Assembly: GCA_002400365.1 (NCBI GenBank)
Contig: DHFK01000144.1
Location: 302 to 6,275 of the forward strand
Origin: Anaerolineales bacterium UBA4826
GTDB taxonomy: Bacteria; Chloroflexota; Anaerolineae; UBA4142
Length of the DNA stretch: 5,974 nt
Direction of reading: 5' to 3'
The position numbers were made by a program, and so were the translations under genes. The notes beneath the pieces are model-generated. The model was not told where the DNA came from. It did not search any database and saw only the letters and a program-made list of their open reading frames with translations. Every line of letters begins with the position of its first letter. Position 1 is the stretch's first letter. Below are positions 5,759 through 5,974 of the stretch, piece by piece.

Positions 5759-5974
5759 ATGGAGATTATGGCACTTTTACAATGCCTCTCCCCGACTTTG
5801 ACGGTCACGACGGTTCGCCAATTGAGCCGCATCATCTTTGCGCTGTTGGCGATGAGCGGACGCGTGACTATGCTGGGTCTCTCCCGCTGGGCGGGCGAAG
5901 GCGGCAGCTATCGCACGGTGCAACGCTGGTTCTACACGGTCATCCCGTGGCTTCAAGTATTGGTGCAATTCTTT
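5759..5974 (+). CDS. IS transposase, N-terminal 72 residues (cut by window edge)
   Basis: The frame from ATG 5759 stays open to the last base. The N-terminus reads MEIMALLQCLSP, then TVRQLSRIIFALLAMSGRVT, MLGLSRWAG and GGSYRTVQRWF. I recognise this as the amino-terminal, DNA-binding part of a DDE transposase (IS4/IS701-like) widespread in Cyanobacteria and Chloroflexota; G-G-S-Y-R-T-V-Q-R is the recognition helix-turn-helix. The catalytic domain lies outside the window, so integrity is unknown. A second start at 5768 (MALLQ) sits close behind GGAG and is possible. It differs in family from the remnant to its left, pointing away from it on the other strand. Confidence 0.78.
   Translation, partial: MEIMALLQCLSPTLTVTTVRQLSRIIFALLAMSGRVTMLGLSRWAGEGGSYRTVQRWFYTVIPWLQVLVQFF

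Larger units (their letters stand above)
5694..5974 (+). mobile_element. Left end of a second insertion sequence, continuing beyond the window
   Basis: The older transposase remnant stops being recognisable just left of 5694, and a structured leader plus the transposase N-terminus follow at once. This is the pattern expected when one IS has inserted into or beside another. The terminal inverted repeat probably begins near 5694-5701 (ATGAACGGGCTTTT region), but the right end is outside the window, so the exact boundary cannot be fixed. Confidence 0.6.

Noticed and set aside
5777..5968. 63-codon minus-strand frame at the right edge
   Set aside because: Antisense shadow of the transposase N-terminus; the plus-strand frame has clear family motifs.

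Overview
The window looks like a chromosomal stretch of an uncultured or poorly characterised Chloroflexota (Anaerolineae-like) bacterium. Four things suggest this: heavy use of GCG/CGC codons; a very large SARP/BTAD-NB-ARC-TPR regulator of the type those genomes carry in many copies; a lipoprotein with a long Pro/Thr/Ala linker behind its lipobox; and short palindromes with GTAGAGACG, GTAGGGGCG and GACCTGCGCGG arms, which I associate with that phylum. This assignment is inference from recall; no search was run.

Layout. Positions 1-3080 (minus) hold one unbroken reading frame for a regulator that leaves the window just before its C-terminus. Its promoter (TTGACA, 17 bp, TAGAAT) sits so close that the GTG start should coincide with the transcription start, giving a leaderless mRNA. 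Across a 123-bp divergent spacer, a plus-strand cluster (3204-4549) encodes a lipoprotein, a 69-residue conserved-looking protein and a small secreted protein. It is closed by a 12-bp perfect-stem hairpin at 4570-4603. That hairpin overlaps a second promoter-like element, which would start a near-leaderless transcript for ribonuclease HII (rnhB, 4621-5412).

From about 5284 to the right edge the DNA is mobile-element debris. A minus-strand C-terminal transposase fragment (5316 to about 5693) lies tail to tail with rnhB and supplies, in antisense, the last ~31 codons of the rnhB frame. Directly against its broken 5' end begins a second, plus-strand insertion sequence. Its transposase start (5759) is preceded by a 58-bp two-part hairpin with the best Shine-Dalgarno sequence in an internal loop.

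How the parts may work together. The divergent regulator and the envelope-protein cluster could be a regulator-target pair, but proximity is the only evidence. RNase HII is housekeeping (removal of ribonucleotides from DNA). The most unusual signals are structural: two related palindromes sitting as about ten in-frame codons inside two unrelated conserved enzymes, two genes with leaderless promoter geometry, and an IS-derived tail on RNase HII. I see no defence system, CRISPR array, tRNA or rRNA. Apart from spacers shorter than about 130 bp, the whole window is covered by genes or mobile-element sequence.
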